A DNA stretch of 64,000 nucleotides from Fibrobacter sp. UWR4 (GCF_003149045.1 NZ_QGDU01000012.1:1-64000), one strand, 5' to 3'; shown: positions 42,901-52,081, counted from the first letter of the stretch. The notes: generated by a model not told the origin, from the letters alone. Program-made: numbers and translations.

Positions 42901-45900
42901 TGACATACGGCGGACGGCGACCACGCTTCAAGTCAGAGAAATCCGCAATGTCCATAGCGAACGCATTGTCCAGCCAGTTTTCTTCATCGCAGTCCTGTTC
43001 ACGAGCGCCACAGGGATCTTGCTTCTTTATAGGCCTAAAGCTCCATTCATAATAGTCAGAGGATCCTTCCAGAGAACCTTCACCAAACTGTATTGCGAAA
43101 CGGACCGGAGTAGACTTCGCCTTCGTCTCGTAATGGATTTCCATCTTCAAGGACTTATAGCTGGAGAAGTCCTTCTTGTCCGTATCAAAAATACGAGTAA
43201 CGCCAACTTCCTGACCGGGGCTCATGTTCTGATAATCCAGCACGAGTGCAGTTTCCTTCAAAGGAGCGTTGGAGTCAGAATCACGTTCAGTCTTTGTATT
43301 GGGAGACTTGTGGTATCTATCAGAATTTTCACGGTTATTGAGAGTGGAAACCTTAATAAAGGTTGCATCTCTTGTAGCCACTTCAGCAGAAACCTGCTGT
43401 TCCACGCCGTTTACTTCCACGATCTGGGAATTTTCAGAAGAGCTAGTCTTATAGAAATCCGCAACAGTCGCATCTTCCCAGGAATTGCCCACCACAGCAA
43501 GGCCGGCCACCTGGACCTTCGCTTCGGACACACCATTACTTAGGGAACCAATCCACATCCTGGTGTACTGAGCTTCGCCAAGAATAGTACGGTAATCGCT
43601 ACCTGTGGAGGAAACAATGGTATCGTACTGGCTCAATGGAATGCGCCACTTACGCCAGCCGTTTTTCAGTTCTTCAAAGTGCAGAGGGTCTTCGTCCGAA
43701 AGATCAATGCGATAACGGACAAAACTAATGTCCCTATCCAGAGATCCATTCTTGTTAATGTCTTCCGTATCGTAAGTACGTTCGCCAGAGTTGTTTTCAG
43801 TACCATTAATATTTACAGGCGGATCACTATCATCGTCCAAATTGCCATTAAAATCATCCATTGCAATATCGCTAGTGGATGCATCGGAATTCAAGGAACT
43901 CTTTTCTTCATACTGACATTCACTGGTACGGCAGTCCCAAACCAAACGGGTTTCGTTATCCCCAGTCTTATTGTCAAGACCTCTATCATGAAGAGCAACA
44001 GTCGTACCCAAATCATTTTCACCATCATACACACCGTTAGGTGCATAACCATTGATGGACAAGTCTTCACTCACAAGACCCAAGTCAAGATAGATGGATC
44101 CCACGTTACCACGAGCAACCACTTCGATGTACTTCATGTCGCTCATATCCTGATAGTAACTGCTGTTGGGACGCATCACACCACCCCAGGAATTACCAGT
44201 CAGATTATCATTAGCGCGAAGCGTCATCTTCAGCACGGTCAAGTGCTGGTTATCCACATCGGAGTTACCCACCGTAGGATAAATATGCTTGTACAGTTCC
44301 GTATTGTTACTGTGCCAAATGAATTCACCCTTATGGCGGTAATCCTGGTTCTTGATATAGGTGGACATGTTAAGAGTGTCACCACCCGGCGGAGATGCCT
44401 GGTACCAAGAAAGTCTGGACAGAGAATAAGTAAGGCCAGAAGTAGTCGCTTCAAAATCTTCCACCAAGGCTTCGACATCATCGCTGGTGTTTGCGTTATG
44501 ACGGCTTGCAGCAAATTCAGCCTCAAAGCGCCAGGAAGATTGAGCGGTAGTGTTTATGCCAGGAATTGCATTTACCAATTCCGTCAAGGCAGGAATCGTA
44601 TCCTGCAAGCGAAGGTTCATTCCCCACAGCACGCTGGAATAAGGTTCGTTACCAAGAGTGGGTGTCTTTGCCGTTGTACTCTGACTCTTATATAGAGCGG
44701 TAATACCAAACACGGAACCCGCACCCAATCCGTAAAGATCCAGAGGTAATTCCGCACGAGCACCAAGCAACAGCTTGTTGTCAATTTCAAAGAGCGGTTC
44801 ACATTCGAAGCTTACCTTGATTTCCTTATTAGGATCAAGAGCGCGTTCACTGAGAAGTTCAATCTGACCCAGCTCGTAGTTGACTTCATAGTCCGTACCA
44901 CGGATAAGAGTCGTGGAACCTGCGGTTACCTTTTCGGTGCCGGGAGAAATATCCATACAGGAATTTCCGCCCACAGCGTAACTGGAGCTAGGATCACGAA
45001 CGCTAATGGTAGAGCTACGACGTTTACCTACAGATTCAAAGTAGAATCGGTTCGTATAGCGGTTCAAGTTATAGACCGGCAGCGTATACAACTGAGCCAT
45101 AGCGGCAGTAGAATCCAACTGACGCAAAGGTTCCAAGCAGAAGTCCTTAGCCTTTTCAATAGTGATGTGGGCTGTAGAATCATAGTCGCGAACGGCCTTA
45201 CAGGGCAACCACATTTCACCGGTATAGCTACCGGAAGCATCTTTCTTGAAGATGGTTGCGTCATTCACCAGGGGACTACCCGTAGTTTCATCCACAAGGC
45301 CCAGCGTCCTCAAGTACGAACCAGCGATGCCAGACTTATTCTTCATGCGCAGCACAAAGTTGGAGGCGCTCGCATCCGTGATGCCGATGTTATAAACATT
45401 ACGGAGCATCAACTGATCGATATCTGTCAGTTCAGAAAGAGTCGCATCCCACTGAATCAATACGACTCTGGAACCATCCTTCACTTCCTTGTTGCTACTA
45501 CGTCCAGAGCCATCTCCAGTCTTGCTGCTCCAGCTTGCGGCAATCAACGTGTTACGGTTTGCCGTATTGATTTTCAGGATACCCGTCCTGTTATCGTAAG
45601 AGTATTCCTTATCAGGAATTTCCACCAGGCGGTCCACCATCTTTTCCACCTTCTTACCAGAACGTGTGGTATAGACAGCAGTCACCTTTTCAATAACGCC
45701 AGTAGTAGCATTGGTAGATGCACGACGATAAAGCCTGAGATCAGAAACTTCATAGTGGGGAGACTTGTTACCGCCAATCGCGCTAGTGACGTAATTGCCC
45801 CTGGCTTCCTGGTTCAAGAAGTAGTATCGATACGGAATGAACTGTTTATCCAGCACCTGGAATTCAGAGGTAGACTCATTCGCCTTCAGGGAGTACTCTT

Positions 45901-46843
45901 CCTGAGAGCCTCCATCCTGGGACGCAATCGTCGTCAGGCGCCAGTCCCCCAACTTCCAGTCAGCCTTGATACCGAACAGGCCCTGATGGTTTTCCGAATA
46001 ACCAGTCAGTTCGGTACCAGTCAAAGTCAAGTTCGTGGTACCAGCCTCGACGCGTTGCAGGATGTAGTCTTCAAATTCATCCTTATAGGATTCCTCGTAC
46101 ACCACGCGGACCTGGTTCTGGGCACCAAGGCCCTGCTCCACGTTATTGATTTCCACAGTGATATACGGGCCGATCTTACCCTTCACCATGAAGTTCGGTG
46201 TATAATCCAACGTAGGGCTGGGCCAAAGACTGGTCTTCGTACTGCCTTCAGCATCATCCTTTTCGCCATATCCCTTCAGACGGATGTCCATGGTACCCTG
46301 GAGCATCAGCTTAGGCTTGTCCAAGCCAAAATCCCTCATCCAGGCAGGCATGGTCACAGGGATGGTAATATCAAATACAGAACCGGTTTCCGGAGTTTCG
46401 TAACCGTCATTTGCCTGGCCCACAAGGCCATTCAGCCACAGACCCTTACGGCCAATATCGTACATGTCCGCCACATAGTCCGTCAATTCCGGATAGTGGG
46501 CGGACCACAGGGGAATCGTATCCCTGGATACAGAGTTGACACGCTTTTCGCTGACATCCATTTCACGAGTGGCCACGTCCACATCATGAGTAAAGACCTG
46601 TCCTCTGGAATCATTCATCAGGCGAGGGCTAGCGCCAATACCGCCAAAAGGAAGCATCCCGTTCAGGGGATTTACTGAGGGAGGCAAAGAAATATACTGG
46701 AGAGTGGGTTGCCATTCCGTTTCTGCAGGATCCGGGTCGGAGACCTCTGCATCAGATGCAGACACAACGGATGTAGAATCGCTCTGGGACCAGGCAAAGC
46801 CTGCAGTCAGAGCCACACCAACAGCATAAAACCAATATTTCAA
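39980..46843 (-). CDS. sprA: Type IX secretion outer-membrane translocon SprA
   Basis: The product, about 2287 residues, matches SprA, the giant outer-membrane barrel through which type IX substrates cross. It has a signal peptide, a segment around residues 270-400 with VEINNVEQGLGAQNQVRVVYE, GIKADWKLGDWRLTTIASQDG and RYYFLNQEARGNYV, and the family's long beta-strand-rich body, ending in an aromatic C-terminal strand (QILQFEIALMLRFN). In FCB bacteria SprA works with PorV, SprE and others, none surely identified here. Start is uncertain: TTG 46843 begins the best signal peptide (MKYWFYAVGVALTAGFAWSQ); GTG 46858 or GTG 46912 would add residues, and no Shine-Dalgarno decides. It shares a terminator with batE. 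Length is at the low end of the usual 2300-2500. Confidence 0.9.
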   Translation of the reverse strand: MKYWFYAVGVALTAGFAWSQSDSTSVVSASDAEVSDPDPAETEWQPTLQYISLPPSVNPLNGMLPFGGIGASPRLMNDSRGQVFTHDVDVATREMDVSEKRVNSVSRDTIPLWSAHYPELTDYVADMYDIGRKGLWLNGLVGQANDGYETPETGSVFDITIPVTMPAWMRDFGLDKPKLMLQGTMDIRLKGYGEKDDAEGSTKTSLWPSPTLDYTPNFMVKGKIGPYITVEINNVEQGLGAQNQVRVVYEESYKDEFEDYILQRVEAGTTNLTLTGTELTGYSENHQGLFGIKADWKLGDWRLTTIASQDGGSQEEYSLKANESTSEFQVLDKQFIPYRYYFLNQEARGNYVTSAIGGNKSPHYEVSDLRLYRRASTNATTGVIEKVTAVYTTRSGKKVEKMVDRLVEIPDKEYSYDNRTGILKINTANRNTLIAASWSSKTGDGSGRSSNKEVKDGSRVVLIQWDATLSELTDIDQLMLRNVYNIGITDASASNFVLRMKNKSGIAGSYLRTLGLVDETTGSPLVNDATIFKKDASGSYTGEMWLPCKAVRDYDSTAHITIEKAKDFCLEPLRQLDSTAAMAQLYTLPVYNLNRYTNRFYFESVGKRRSSTISVRDPSSSYAVGGNSCMDISPGTEKVTAGSTTLIRGTDYEVNYELGQIELLSERALDPNKEIKVSFECEPLFEIDNKLLLGARAELPLDLYGLGAGSVFGITALYKSQSTTAKTPTLGNEPYSSVLWGMNLRLQDTIPALTELVNAIPGINTTAQSSWRFEAEFAASRHNANTSDDVEALVEDFEATTSGLTYSLSRLSWYQASPPGGDTLNMSTYIKNQDYRHKGEFIWHSNNTELYKHIYPTVGNSDVDNQHLTVLKMTLRANDNLTGNSWGGVMRPNSSYYQDMSDMKYIEVVARGNVGSIYLDLGLVSEDLSINGYAPNGVYDGENDLGTTVALHDRGLDNKTGDNETRLVWDCRTSECQYEEKSSLNSDASTSDIAMDDFNGNLDDDSDPPVNINGTENNSGERTYDTEDINKNGSLDRDISFVRYRIDLSDEDPLHFEELKNGWRKWRIPLSQYDTIVSSTGSDYRTILGEAQYTRMWIGSLSNGVSEAKVQVAGLAVVGNSWEDATVADFYKTSSSENSQIVEVNGVEQQVSAEVATRDATFIKVSTLNNRENSDRYHKSPNTKTERDSDSNAPLKETALVLDYQNMSPGQEVGVTRIFDTDKKDFSSYKSLKMEIHYETKAKSTPVRFAIQFGEGSLEGSSDYYEWSFRPIKKQDPCGAREQDCDEENWLDNAFAMDIADFSDLKRGRRPPYVNAVEKNLGGDREEKIRLVGNPSVSSIDWIRFVIIADSSASAEDLEGTFWLDDLRLSDMDTDWGYAARVGGQVNFADFISLSGTVRYQDGAFATLSTSNGSPKPKISEAASQLDIAGDFTMNLNKFLNDSAGFHIPLSLGYHSTTKRPYMKPTDDLLLNKSSFGEMTSDMFQNELEVTSDKKEQALRDSAESKGYQSYVREKTFGISFRKDYKASETKLGEVLSQMFLERPAFSYSYRESEGRSTTSADSTYSYHTVMEYKLGTFSMFKFRPFSNLAKYGWAKELSKTEFEPWPQTLDLTLFDFNYVRYVNQSRDPDFVEPQVDRVVTYTAELNHKLNMRWNILSFLSANYAINVKRDMYGGGDREGFTKENFFSKGEGGLFANGYVFDFDHSDRKVYFSADSIVAIPYDTIPRVNANGDTMTINMDNPDSYQILYDSTTFYKVDSVGRREYGRSYGILRNERSRSQQFKLTFNPRLIPFIPFTTSFSSDLNQQKSIPNDYDFMDETSIEKNFWTISQTNRFEFAPTLKVLDLVKNFGKESAAAKALEAIKWREVKFNWSARTNTVGENFTLAQLYEEQGVTPLQYYLYGLGLGNGYRNRGLWNIVSGDMGLDHRDDYRGFAQYRNHHVDTLVYQGNFRHSVSRNFQVSSGITLPIWDIGLSGDLQWKEDFSQSREYPMYIDTTTVWPKIGIGITVPNFSQRVSFLNGFRSVSTTHRFEYTKTTTVHPFQSAEDSWSHSINFNPLVRISFLLQNNMRIENSVRMKIESTDRRPKEEVAGCVNWTPANRECEDVNSTDTTDYYWETPWIHTNLYNDFAFNIGDDITITYPLKIDKVLKIWRWFYKFKNSIDLKFTAGYDYKKTIRKEYNTVEGYYMWNKDSGTDGVFKQWSYVSPTTGKKTETAVYKPDLELVDRTVPSRTHEWFLRPSASYQFNKMASMSSFIEYRQIHEKLDDETPHLRQILQFEIALMLRFN

Positions 46844-47064
46844 ATCAGCAAAAGACACAAACAAAAAGCCGCGATAAAAACCTTGATAACCACCATCCGG
46901 CAGTGTCCCCACAAAATACTGAATTTCACTTTCAAAAATTCAGTACAAACACAGGAAAACTACCAGATTTTAGGGCAAATTAGCTTTTTTTCAGTGCAAA
47001 AATAGCCCTCAACTTTAAACCGAGGGCCAAAATTGCATGTTTTTAGATTTAATTTGTTCTAAAA

Positions 47065-47169
47065 TTACAGCGGAATCCGTGAGCCTCAAGCGACCGATCT
47101 TCATCGGTCGTGGAGGCGAGAGCTTTAGTGACCGGAGGTTCTTCCCCCGACGAACGACTAAAGCGGTAT
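47065..47169. repeat. 105-bp hairpin element, copy 1
   Basis: This copy is identical to 47274-47378 except for one base in a loop. It contains GCCTC..CGACCGAT-CTTC-ATCGGTCG..GAGGC and a second stem GCTTTAGT..ACTAAAGC enclosing CGGAGG/CCCCCG. Confidence 0.9.
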
Positions 47170-47177
47170 CTGTGAGT

Positions 47178-47212
47178 AAAAAGGCACTTGGTCTTTCACC
47201 AAGTGCCTTTTT
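47178..47212. terminator. Strong bidirectional terminator between the two repeat copies
   Basis: AAAAAGGCACTTGGT-CTTTC-ACCAAGTGCCTTTTT, a perfect 15-bp stem. It lies beyond the carboxyltransferase stop on the minus strand. A further inverted repeat GGTTGGTCT/AGACCAACC follows at 47219-47260. Confidence 0.9.
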
Positions 47213-47273
47213 AGGAGAGGTTGGTCTTACGAGACGAACTCTATTGAATCTAGACCAACCGGTCTTATTCCGC

Positions 47274-47378
47274 TTACAGCGGAATCCGTGAGCCTCAAGC
47301 GACCGATCTTTATCGGTCGTGGAGGCGAGAGCTTTAGTGACCGGAGGTTCTTCCCCCGACGAACGACTAAAGCGGTAT
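47274..47378. repeat. 105-bp hairpin element, copy 2, overlapping the carboxyltransferase 3' end
   Basis: Its last 12 bases encode the C-terminal residues and stop of the carboxyltransferase on the minus strand. The only difference from copy 1 is C to T in the loop of the first hairpin. Confidence 0.9.
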
Positions 47379-48989
47379 GTTAGCGTGTTTCTTCCAAAGG
47401 CGCTTCTGATCCTTAGTCTTCAGAGCGTCAAAGGCTGTCACAAGGCGCTTACGTACGTCTTCCGGCTTGATGACTTCGTCCACCACGCCCATGGCAGCGG
47501 CAACGTAGGGGTTCATCAATTCTTCTTCGTACTTGGCGATGCAGGCGGCACGTGCAGCCACCGGATCAGGTGCAGCAGAGATTTCCTTCTTGTTGATGAT
47601 TTCAACGGCACCTTCTGCACCCATCACAGCCACCTGAGCGATCGGGAGAGCGAAGACGTAGTCTGCGCCCACATCCTTGGAGTTCATGGCGATGTAAGCG
47701 CCACCGAAGGCCTTACGGAGGATGAGGGTAACCTTAGGTACGGTTGCTTCGGCGAAGGCGTACAGGAGCTTTGCGCCGTGGCGGATAATGCCAGAGTATT
47801 CCTGCTTGCTGCCCGGCATGTAACCCGGAACGTCCACGAGAGCCAGCAGCGGAATGTTGAAGGCGTCGCAGAAGCGAACGAAGCGGCCAGCCTTGGAAGA
47901 GCCATCAACATCCAGAGAACCTGCGAGAACCTTGGGCTGGTTAGCCACGATGCCGATAACTTCACCGTTCAGGCGAGCGAAACCGATCACCACGTTCTTG
48001 CCCCAGTCCTTCTGGACTTCGAAGAAACTATCAACGTCAGCGAAAGCGGCAATCACGGCGCTAACGTCATAAGCCTGCTTGTAGTTATCCGGGACGATGT
48101 CCTGGATAGTTGCGCTCTTGTCTTCTGCAGTTTCGCAGGTAGCTTCCTGCTTGTTCAGGAACTTCTTGAAGAGCTTCTTGAGACCCTTTTCGTCTTCCTT
48201 TTCTTCCATCTGCTGATCAGCGGGAACCGGCTTGCACTTGTTGCCCTGAGGCAGGTAGGAAAGGAGCTTGCGAACGCCTTCCAAGGTCTGCTTGTCATCG
48301 GGGTACATGAAGTGAGCCACACCGGACTTTGCAGTGTGAACCGGAGCGCCGCCCAGTTCGGCAGCGGTGATGTTTTCGCCCATGACCTGCTTAACCACAG
48401 CCGGACCGGTAAGGAACATCTGAGAAGTGGACTGAGTCATGAAGATAAAGTCAGACAGAGCCGGAGAGTAGCAGGCGCCACCAGCGCAGGGGCCCATGAT
48501 CACGGCAATCTGAGGAATCACGCCAGAAGCCCAAACGTTACGAGCCATGATAGCGCTATAACCAGCCAGAGAGAACACACCTTCGTCAATACGAGCTCCA
48601 CCGGAGTCGTTCATAGCAACGAACGGGCAACCAGCTTCCACTGCCATGTCCATGACGCGGCAAATCTTTTCAGCATGGCACTGACCGAGAGCACCACCGC
48701 CAACAGTAAAGTCCTGAGATGATGCGAACACCAGACGACCGTTCACCTTACCGTAACCGGTAACGACGCCGTCACCCAGGACGACCTTGCTTTCCTTGAG
48801 AACGCGGTTGCTGGACTTGCGGAGGCCACCAACTTCCACAAAAGTGCCTGCATCGAACAGCATTTCCATGCGTTCGCGAGCAGTGTACTTACCGGACTGA
48901 TGCTGCTTATCGATACGGGCAGCGCCACCAGCAGCCTGAGCCTGGCTCAGGTACTCGTTCAGTCTATTCAGATGTTTTTCGTTCCACAT
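47367..48989 (-). CDS. Acyl-CoA carboxylase / methylmalonyl-CoA decarboxylase carboxyltransferase subunit
   Basis: The 540-residue protein matches the biotin-dependent carboxyltransferase beta subunits (PccB, MmdA). N-terminal half: GKYTARERMEMLFDAGTFVE, SQDFTVGGGALGQCHAEKI, NDSGGARIDEGV, IMGPCAGGACYSPALSDF. C-terminal half: GFARLNGEVIGIVANQPK, GSSKAGRFVRFCDAFNIPLL, and PGYMPGSKQEYSGIIRHGAK. The two halves are linked by a Lys/Glu-rich insertion (about 240-285, EEKEDEKGLKKLFKKFLNK) longer than in typical homologues. In Fibrobacter such an enzyme would fit succinate/propionate metabolism, but carboxylase and decarboxylase roles cannot be separated by this subunit alone, and biotin carrier or membrane subunits are not adjacent. 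ATG 48989 has AAGGAG upstream. Its stop lies inside the 105-bp repeat. Confidence 0.92.
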   Translation of the reverse strand: MWNEKHLNRLNEYLSQAQAAGGAARIDKQHQSGKYTARERMEMLFDAGTFVEVGGLRKSSNRVLKESKVVLGDGVVTGYGKVNGRLVFASSQDFTVGGGALGQCHAEKICRVMDMAVEAGCPFVAMNDSGGARIDEGVFSLAGYSAIMARNVWASGVIPQIAVIMGPCAGGACYSPALSDFIFMTQSTSQMFLTGPAVVKQVMGENITAAELGGAPVHTAKSGVAHFMYPDDKQTLEGVRKLLSYLPQGNKCKPVPADQQMEEKEDEKGLKKLFKKFLNKQEATCETAEDKSATIQDIVPDNYKQAYDVSAVIAAFADVDSFFEVQKDWGKNVVIGFARLNGEVIGIVANQPKVLAGSLDVDGSSKAGRFVRFCDAFNIPLLALVDVPGYMPGSKQEYSGIIRHGAKLLYAFAEATVPKVTLILRKAFGGAYIAMNSKDVGADYVFALPIAQVAVMGAEGAVEIINKKEISAAPDPVAARAACIAKYEEELMNPYVAAAMGVVDEVIKPEDVRKRLVTAFDALKTKDQKRLWKKHANIPL

Positions 48990-49108
48990 AACGTTAGAAC
49001 TCCTTGTGTAAAATTTCCGCAAACAAAGATAAAAAAGGGCGTTCAAGCGGTCAACAAATAATGCAAACAACTACACATATAAGTTAGATGTGACAAGATT
49101 TTAGTAAG

Positions 49109-49147
49109 CAAAAGGCCCCTGGTCTATATAACCAGGAGCCTTTTAAT
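49109..49147 (-). terminator. Terminator of the AIPR gene
   Basis: AAAAGGCTCCTGGT/ACCAGGGGCCTTTT with a TATATAG-type loop, 20 nt past the stop on the minus strand. Confidence 0.88.
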
Positions 49148-49165
49148 ATCAAATGAACCGAGCGG

Positions 49166-51058
49166 TTAGATAAATGCTTCAATACCTTCGCGGCACTTTT
49201 CCCACTGCTTGTTCTTCTTGCAGAGGAGGTCAAGCATCTTTTCGTAGGTAGCCGTGTTGGAGAAGCCCTTCCACAGACGACGTTCCACAGATTCACCGCT
49301 ATCCTTGTCGATGGTGGTGATGGTGTCGTAGTAGTTGGAGTTATCCTTGAATTCGCTGATGAGGATGCCCTTCAGGTCGTCTGTGTAGATCTTGGAGGCA
49401 TACTTCAGGATGGATTCATTGAAGTTCAGTTCGTTTTCAACCAGCCAGTCGAAATCCTGGATCGGATCGCCGTAGATGAGCCAATGCTTGAGGGCGAGAG
49501 CCACAACCAGGTCCTTGACGGCGCTGCGGAAGATGAACTTGTCTTCCAGGCGGCCATTCCAGGTAATGCGGGTCAGCGGATTATCGTCGTTAGCTTCGAT
49601 GGACACGCCCTTACCCGGGGTCACCTTACGGATCTTAATGGGGAGGCGAGAAAGAAGCTGCCAAGCCTTGGTGAAGGCAATGGTCTTGCGGACGAAATCC
49701 CGTTCCTTTTCGGGAGCCACGCGAACGAAGGCGCCGAAGCAACGCTGGTAAAGAGTTTCCTTGTCAAAGATGCAGTCAGAGGAACGGCATTCAGAGAGCT
49801 TGCCATCCATCATGAACAGGGTCTTTGCAAGTTCAGGACGCATACGGACTTCCAGCTTACGGGTACGAGCCTTCAGACGGACGCCATCCTTGTAAACGTA
49901 GGTAAAGCCTTCTTCCTGGTAACGCTGCCAGATGAAGAACTGCAGGTCGTCAGCAGCACGCAGGTGGTAGCTGAACACCGGGTTCTGACGGTTGTTAGCC
50001 ATGGTCACCTGGTTCAGGAAGCTATCAGCACCGGGATACGGCACCACAACCTTCACGAGAACATACGGATTCACCGGCTTCTTGCTCTTCTTGGCATACT
50101 GTTCGTAAGTGAACAGGGACTGAGCACCGTTAATAATCTTGGGACGTTCAATGAAGAGGACCTTCTTGCCGTCGCGATCCTTCAGGCGAAGGTCATCACC
50201 GGTAAGGGTCATACCGTTGTGCAGGAACGGGAAATCGTCCACGTTCACGTTCTGGTCATCGTTACGTTCCATGGTCTGGAAAGCGTCAATGAGGGCAGCG
50301 TTGGTATGAGTAAGGTTACCGAGGTAAGTACGGATGTTGGAGCTGACGATAGCCATGTTGTGCTTGGTCTTCAGACGCTTGCCCAGAGCAACATGGTAGT
50401 CAAAAATGGTACGGATGGGGCAGAAACCGAGGAACAGTTCACCGTGGTCGCTGGTGAGGTGCAGCGGTTCGGATTCCATCACAATTTCAAGTTTGTCATC
50501 TGCAGAGCGGAAATCGCGGGTCAGGTCATCGTGTTCTGCGGAAATTTCCAGCTTAGCCTTAACTTCGTCCTTCCAGAGGGTAAGCTTACGGCGCATGTCC
50601 TTAAGGGTACGTTCCAGTTCGGAGTCGGTAATGTCGCGGCTAGCGCGGGTACGAAGCACGGTAATTTCCAGGGTTTCCATGTAAGGACGGCTGGCCGGTG
50701 CGTCATCTTCCTCTTCTTCAGAATCTTCGGAAATCTTATTGATTGCCCAGGGATCAGCCTCTTCACGGAGAGACATGAAGAACGGATTGGTGGGGTCGCT
50801 AGTACGGAACACAGCGATTTGCAACTGCTTCAGGTCGGCATTCAGGTGAGCCACGACCTTTTCGAGCGGAGTATCTTCATCCAGAAAGATGAAGAATTCC
50901 ATATAGCCCTGGGAGTACTGGAAACCATGGAAGCAACCATTTTCGTCCAGGTTTAAGTGCCGGAGTGCCTTAATACGATCGGTGGGATCGTTAGGGTTGA
51001 GACTCAAAAGGCTAGCCACAAATGCTAGACGGCGTTCCTGTGATTTGGTTAATTCCAT
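49166..51058 (-). CDS. AIPR-family protein (abortive-infection phage resistance)
   Basis: The 630-residue protein matches the AIPR family (PF10592), named for lactococcal abortive-infection proteins. The core runs from about 240 to 400: SSNIRTYLGNLTHTNAALID, FPFLHNGMTLTGDDL (the NNGIT-type motif) and IERPKIINGAQSLFTYEQY (the VNGxQT-type motif), followed by QVTMANNRQNPV. The N-terminal 230 residues carry an acidic stretch (EDSEEEEDD) and a basic helical region; the C-terminal 200 residues are not recognised. GAGG lies 5-6 nt before ATG 51058. It has no restriction-modification or toxin partner next to it, so it appears as a solitary gene, divergent from an LRR protein. Whether it is a phage-defence gene here is inferred from the family only. 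Confidence 0.82.
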   Translation of the reverse strand: MELTKSQERRLAFVASLLSLNPNDPTDRIKALRHLNLDENGCFHGFQYSQGYMEFFIFLDEDTPLEKVVAHLNADLKQLQIAVFRTSDPTNPFFMSLREEADPWAINKISEDSEEEEDDAPASRPYMETLEITVLRTRASRDITDSELERTLKDMRRKLTLWKDEVKAKLEISAEHDDLTRDFRSADDKLEIVMESEPLHLTSDHGELFLGFCPIRTIFDYHVALGKRLKTKHNMAIVSSNIRTYLGNLTHTNAALIDAFQTMERNDDQNVNVDDFPFLHNGMTLTGDDLRLKDRDGKKVLFIERPKIINGAQSLFTYEQYAKKSKKPVNPYVLVKVVVPYPGADSFLNQVTMANNRQNPVFSYHLRAADDLQFFIWQRYQEEGFTYVYKDGVRLKARTRKLEVRMRPELAKTLFMMDGKLSECRSSDCIFDKETLYQRCFGAFVRVAPEKERDFVRKTIAFTKAWQLLSRLPIKIRKVTPGKGVSIEANDDNPLTRITWNGRLEDKFIFRSAVKDLVVALALKHWLIYGDPIQDFDWLVENELNFNESILKYASKIYTDDLKGILISEFKDNSNYYDTITTIDKDSGESVERRLWKGFSNTATYEKMLDLLCKKNKQWEKCREGIEAFI

Positions 51059-51328
51059 TTTTTCCTCAGCTTCTAAATCGGCAAAAATCGGGTATACAGA
51101 GTACACCTTTTTATTACCTATATAATTACGCACCTAAAAATAGCTTCAAAAAGGGGGCATAGAGCATAAAAAGGACAAAAAAAGTCAAAACTTTTCATTT
51201 TTTTTTCAAAACCGCTCGTTTTTTAATAAACATTTGAGCACTAAAACCTCCTTTTTTACGTTTTTTATACCCCTCCTATCTCTTTTTCCATTAAAAAAGC
51301 TATGATTAAGTCGTATAGGAGTTTTACT

Positions 51329-52081
51329 ATGAATTTGCTAGAAGTCATCGCAAAAGCCAAGGCAGACAAGGCCACCGTCCTGGACTTGTCCCAGCAGAAT
51401 ATTCGCATCCTTCCTCAGGAACTTTTTGAGCTGACGGATCTCGAAGAACTGAACCTCGACCGCAACATGCTGGTGGAAATTCCCGACGACATCGGCAAAC
51501 TCAAGAACTTGAAGAAATTATCCATCAGCGAAAACGACTTGATGGAACTTCCCGAAACCATTGGTGAACTGACCAAGCTGGAACACCTATATCTAGGTTA
51601 CAACAGCCTGTCCGAGCTTCCGGATTCCATTGGTAAGTTGACAAAGCTCCAGAATGTGAACATTGCCAAGAACCAGCTATTGGATCTGACCAACGAAGTG
51701 GGCAAGTGGGTAAACGTAACCAAGCTGTCCCTCCACGACAACATGCTCTCCGAAATCCCCGCCACCTTAGGCAAACTCAAAAAATTAAAGAAACTCTACC
51801 TGGACAACAACGACCTGAGCAGCATTCCTGCCGCACTGGGCCATCTGGAAGCTCTGGAAATTCTCATGGTCTCCGGCAACAGCCTGGGAGCCATCCCTTC
51901 TGAATTCGGCAACCTGAAGAAGCTGAAGGAATTGGTCCTGGACGCAAACCAACTGGCTACTCTCCCCGAAAGTCTTGCCGAATGCGATAGCCTGGAAACC
52001 ATTTCCGTAATCGAAAACCCGCTGGAAGTAGGCATTCCCCGCGTCCTTCAGGACAAGAAGGGGCTGAACATTGACCAGTAA
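51329..52081 (+). CDS. Cytoplasmic leucine-rich-repeat protein
   Basis: The 250-residue protein is almost entirely 23-residue leucine-rich repeats, about nine of them, of the form LxxLxxLxLxxNxLxxLPxxIGxL; for example LEELNLDRNMLVEIPDDIGK and LKKLYLDNNDLSSIPAALGH. There is no signal peptide or TM segment, so it should be cytoplasmic. One repeat (TNEVGKWVNVTKLSLHDNML) departs from the consensus. ATG 51329 has AGGAG 7 nt upstream. Its 3' end overlaps the following S41 protease start by 11 nt, so the two are coupled. Partner unknown; LRRs normally bind proteins. Confidence 0.88.
   Translation: MNLLEVIAKAKADKATVLDLSQQNIRILPQELFELTDLEELNLDRNMLVEIPDDIGKLKNLKKLSISENDLMELPETIGELTKLEHLYLGYNSLSELPDSIGKLTKLQNVNIAKNQLLDLTNEVGKWVNVTKLSLHDNMLSEIPATLGKLKKLKKLYLDNNDLSSIPAALGHLEALEILMVSGNSLGAIPSEFGNLKKLKELVLDANQLATLPESLAECDSLETISVIENPLEVGIPRVLQDKKGLNIDQ

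Noticed and set aside
45167-46678. 503-codon plus-strand open frame opposite sprA
   Set aside because: Antisense to a recognised beta-barrel gene and without ribosome-binding site or domain.
47065-47378. Integron attC sites or CRISPR repeats
   Set aside because: Only two copies, 105 bp each, no GTTRRRY core, no integrase, and no spacer pattern.
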